6,293 bases of DNA from an uncultured Clostridia bacterium (lineage in GTDB: Bacteria; Bacillota; Clostridia; Lachnospirales; Lachnospiraceae): contig CAMONF010000202.1 of NCBI GenBank assembly GCA_946620335.1, forward strand, positions 1 through 6,293, in the 5' to 3' direction. Below are positions 4,879 through 6,293 of the stretch, piece by piece. The notes below the pieces were generated by a model, which was not told the DNA's origin, ran no database searches, and saw nothing but the letters and a program-made list of their open reading frames with translations. The first letter of the stretch is position 1, and every line of letters starts with the position of its first letter. Position numbers and translations under genes: made by a program.

Positions 4879-6246
4879 ATGAAGAATCTAACACCAAGAA
4901 CCATCGCCGCGGCCTGCGGCGGAACACTCGTTGACTGCGACGCCATCCTGGACAAGGAAATCACCGACGTCGTCATCGACAGCCGGAAGGCTGTCCCGGG
5001 CTGCCTTTTCGCTCCCATCCGGGGAGCCAGAGTGGACGCGCATGATTTCATTTCCCAGGTCATGGAGGCCGGCGCCCTGCTGACCCTGACCGAGAAGGAG
5101 GAGAAGGCGGCGGGTCATCCCCACATCCTGGTCAAGAAGACCGAGGACGCCCTGCTCCTGATCGCGGAGTTCTACAGGAAGACCATGGGCATTCCCGTGG
5201 TGGGCATCACCGGCTCCGTCGGCAAGACCAGCACCAAGGAGATGATCGCCTCCGTCCTGTCCCAGCGCTTCCGCGTCCTGAAGACCGCGGGAAATTACAA
5301 CAGCACCATCGGTCTTCCCCTCACCATCTTCCGCCTGCGGGAGGAGGACGAGATCGCGGTCCTCGAGATGGGCATCAACCACTTCGGCGAGATGACGAAG
5401 ATGGCCAAGGCCGCAAGGCCAGACACCATGGTCATCACCAACATCGGCACCTGCCACCTGGAGTTTTTGAAGGACCGGGACGGCGTCTTCGAGGCCAAGA
5501 CCGAGTGCTTTGAGTATGTGCCCTTTGACGGGACAGTCATTTTGAACGGCGACGACGACAAGCTCTGCCGGGTGGACCAGGTCCACGGACATGCGCCCAT
5601 TTTCTACGGCTTAAGCCCCATGGACCGGGTCTATGCCGAGAATATCCGGCCGATGGGCCTCAAGGGCACGGCCTGCACCATCGTGATCGACGACCGGGAA
5701 TTCGACGTGACCGTGCCTGTGCCGGGCAGCCATATGGTGATGAATGCTCTGGCGGGCGCCGCCGTGGGCAGCATTTACGGCCTGACCGACGAGGAAATCA
5801 AGGCCGGCATTGAGGGCATCGAGACCCTGTCCGGCCGCTTCCGCATCCTGGAAAATGACAACCGCACCGTCATCGACGACTGCTACAACGCCAACCCCAT
5901 GTCCATGAAGGCCGGCCTCGGCGTCCTGGGTGACGTCTCCGGCCACACCACCGCCATCCTGGGCGATATGGGCGAGCTGGGAGAGAAGGACGAAGCGCGG
6001 CTCCACCGGGAGGTGGGCGTCTTCGCCGGCGAGAAGGATATCGACACCTATATTCTGGTGGGAGAGCTGGCCAGGCACATCGGCGAAGGCATCCGGAGCA
6101 TGAAGCCGGACGCCGATATCCGCAGCTACGCCTCCGTGGAGGAAGTGCTCGGGGAGCTGGGCACGCTGATCCCGGAGGGGGACACTGTTCTGGTCAAGGC
6201 ATCCCATTTCATGGGCTTCGACCGGATCGTGGAGGCCCTGCGCTGA
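4879..6246 (+). CDS. murF: UDP-N-acetylmuramoyl-tripeptide--D-alanyl-D-alanine ligase
   Basis: MurF is a cytosolic ligase that adds D-Ala-D-Ala, the Ddl product, to UDP-MurNAc-tripeptide, completing the pentapeptide precursor. At 455 residues it has family length. Visible are the N-terminal uridine-binding domain (about 1-90, with VIDSRKAVPGCLFAPIRG), the P-loop GITGSVGKTSTK (109-120), NYNSTIGLPLT, EMGINHFGEM (163-172), TNIGTCHLEFL (187-197), the FEAKTE motif with K207 at the position of the carbamylated lysine of Mur ligases, SGRFRI (318-323), DDCYNANPMSM (333-343, usually DDSYNANP), and the C-terminal domain with LGDMGELG and VLVKASHFMGF. The start is supported by AAAGGA five bases before ATG. 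No separate promoter is seen in the 33-nt gap after ddl. After the stop comes the second copy of the palindromic repeat. Confidence 0.97.
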   Translation: MKNLTPRTIAAACGGTLVDCDAILDKEITDVVIDSRKAVPGCLFAPIRGARVDAHDFISQVMEAGALLTLTEKEEKAAGHPHILVKKTEDALLLIAEFYRKTMGIPVVGITGSVGKTSTKEMIASVLSQRFRVLKTAGNYNSTIGLPLTIFRLREEDEIAVLEMGINHFGEMTKMAKAARPDTMVITNIGTCHLEFLKDRDGVFEAKTECFEYVPFDGTVILNGDDDKLCRVDQVHGHAPIFYGLSPMDRVYAENIRPMGLKGTACTIVIDDREFDVTVPVPGSHMVMNALAGAAVGSIYGLTDEEIKAGIEGIETLSGRFRILENDNRTVIDDCYNANPMSMKAGLGVLGDVSGHTTAILGDMGELGEKDEARLHREVGVFAGEKDIDTYILVGELARHIGEGIRSMKPDADIRSYASVEEVLGELGTLIPEGDTVLVKASHFMGFDRIVEALR

Positions 6247-6254
6247 ACTGTTTT

Positions 6255-6293
6255 AGGGTAAAAAAATGGGAATGAGGGACGGTTCCTTTTCCC
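6255..6293 (+). repeat. Second copy of the palindromic repeat (left arm only, cut by the window end)
   Basis: From 6255 the sequence follows the first copy from 1671: AGGGT, an A-rich spacer, TGGGAAT, one changed base (G at 6274 for C), then the identical AGGGACGGTTCCTTTTC (6275-6291). The A-rich spacer differs by a short indel. It begins eight bases after the murF stop, the same gene-end position as the first copy, so the complete element may terminate the ddl-murF transcript. The right arm is outside the window. Confidence 0.75.

Overview
The window suggests a GC-rich Firmicute (roughly 60% G+C judged by eye), most likely of the Clostridia, possibly Lachnospiraceae or a relative. Supporting this are strong AAGGAGG-type ribosome binding sites, a Clostridia-like Ddl and MurF pair, a protein of X-X-X-Leu-X-X-Gly heptads, and GGGACGGTTCC-type palindromic repeats between genes. 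All supported genes lie on the + strand. The placement comes from remembered family features, not from a search.

Layout. (1) Bases 1-986 are the 3' part of a large heptad-repeat surface or membrane protein whose start is outside the window; five of its units form an exact 105-bp (35-residue) periodic array. (2) A 117-nt spacer follows that can fold as a three-helix junction ending directly at the ribosome binding site of the next gene. That gene (1104-1667) encodes a small six-helix membrane protein that looks like a divergent MntP (manganese efflux) family member in which both signature aspartates are replaced. (3) A 38-bp near-perfect hairpin (1681-1759, extendable to 1673-1765) closes this unit. 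It is a dispersed repeat: the left arm of a second copy appears at the right edge of the window (6255-6293), also just after a stop codon.

(4) A textbook sigma-A promoter (TTGAAA, 17 bp, TATACT) starts a two-gene unit: an SseB-domain protein with a long Glu/Ala-rich linker, overlapping by ATGA with a Cof-type HAD phosphatase. (5) A 207-nt spacer begins with a decayed duplicate of the last 32 bp of the HAD gene and ends with a 15-bp palindrome beside a possible -10 element. (6) The final unit is ddl (D-Ala-D-Ala ligase) followed 33 nt later by murF. These encode consecutive steps of peptidoglycan precursor synthesis: Ddl makes the dipeptide and MurF attaches it to UDP-MurNAc-tripeptide.

Most of the window is ordinary chromosomal housekeeping. 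The items worth a second look are the palindromic repeat pair, the altered MntP-like protein with its structured leader, and the duplicated gene tail upstream of ddl. I see no phage, CRISPR, defence or toxin system, and no tRNA or rRNA.
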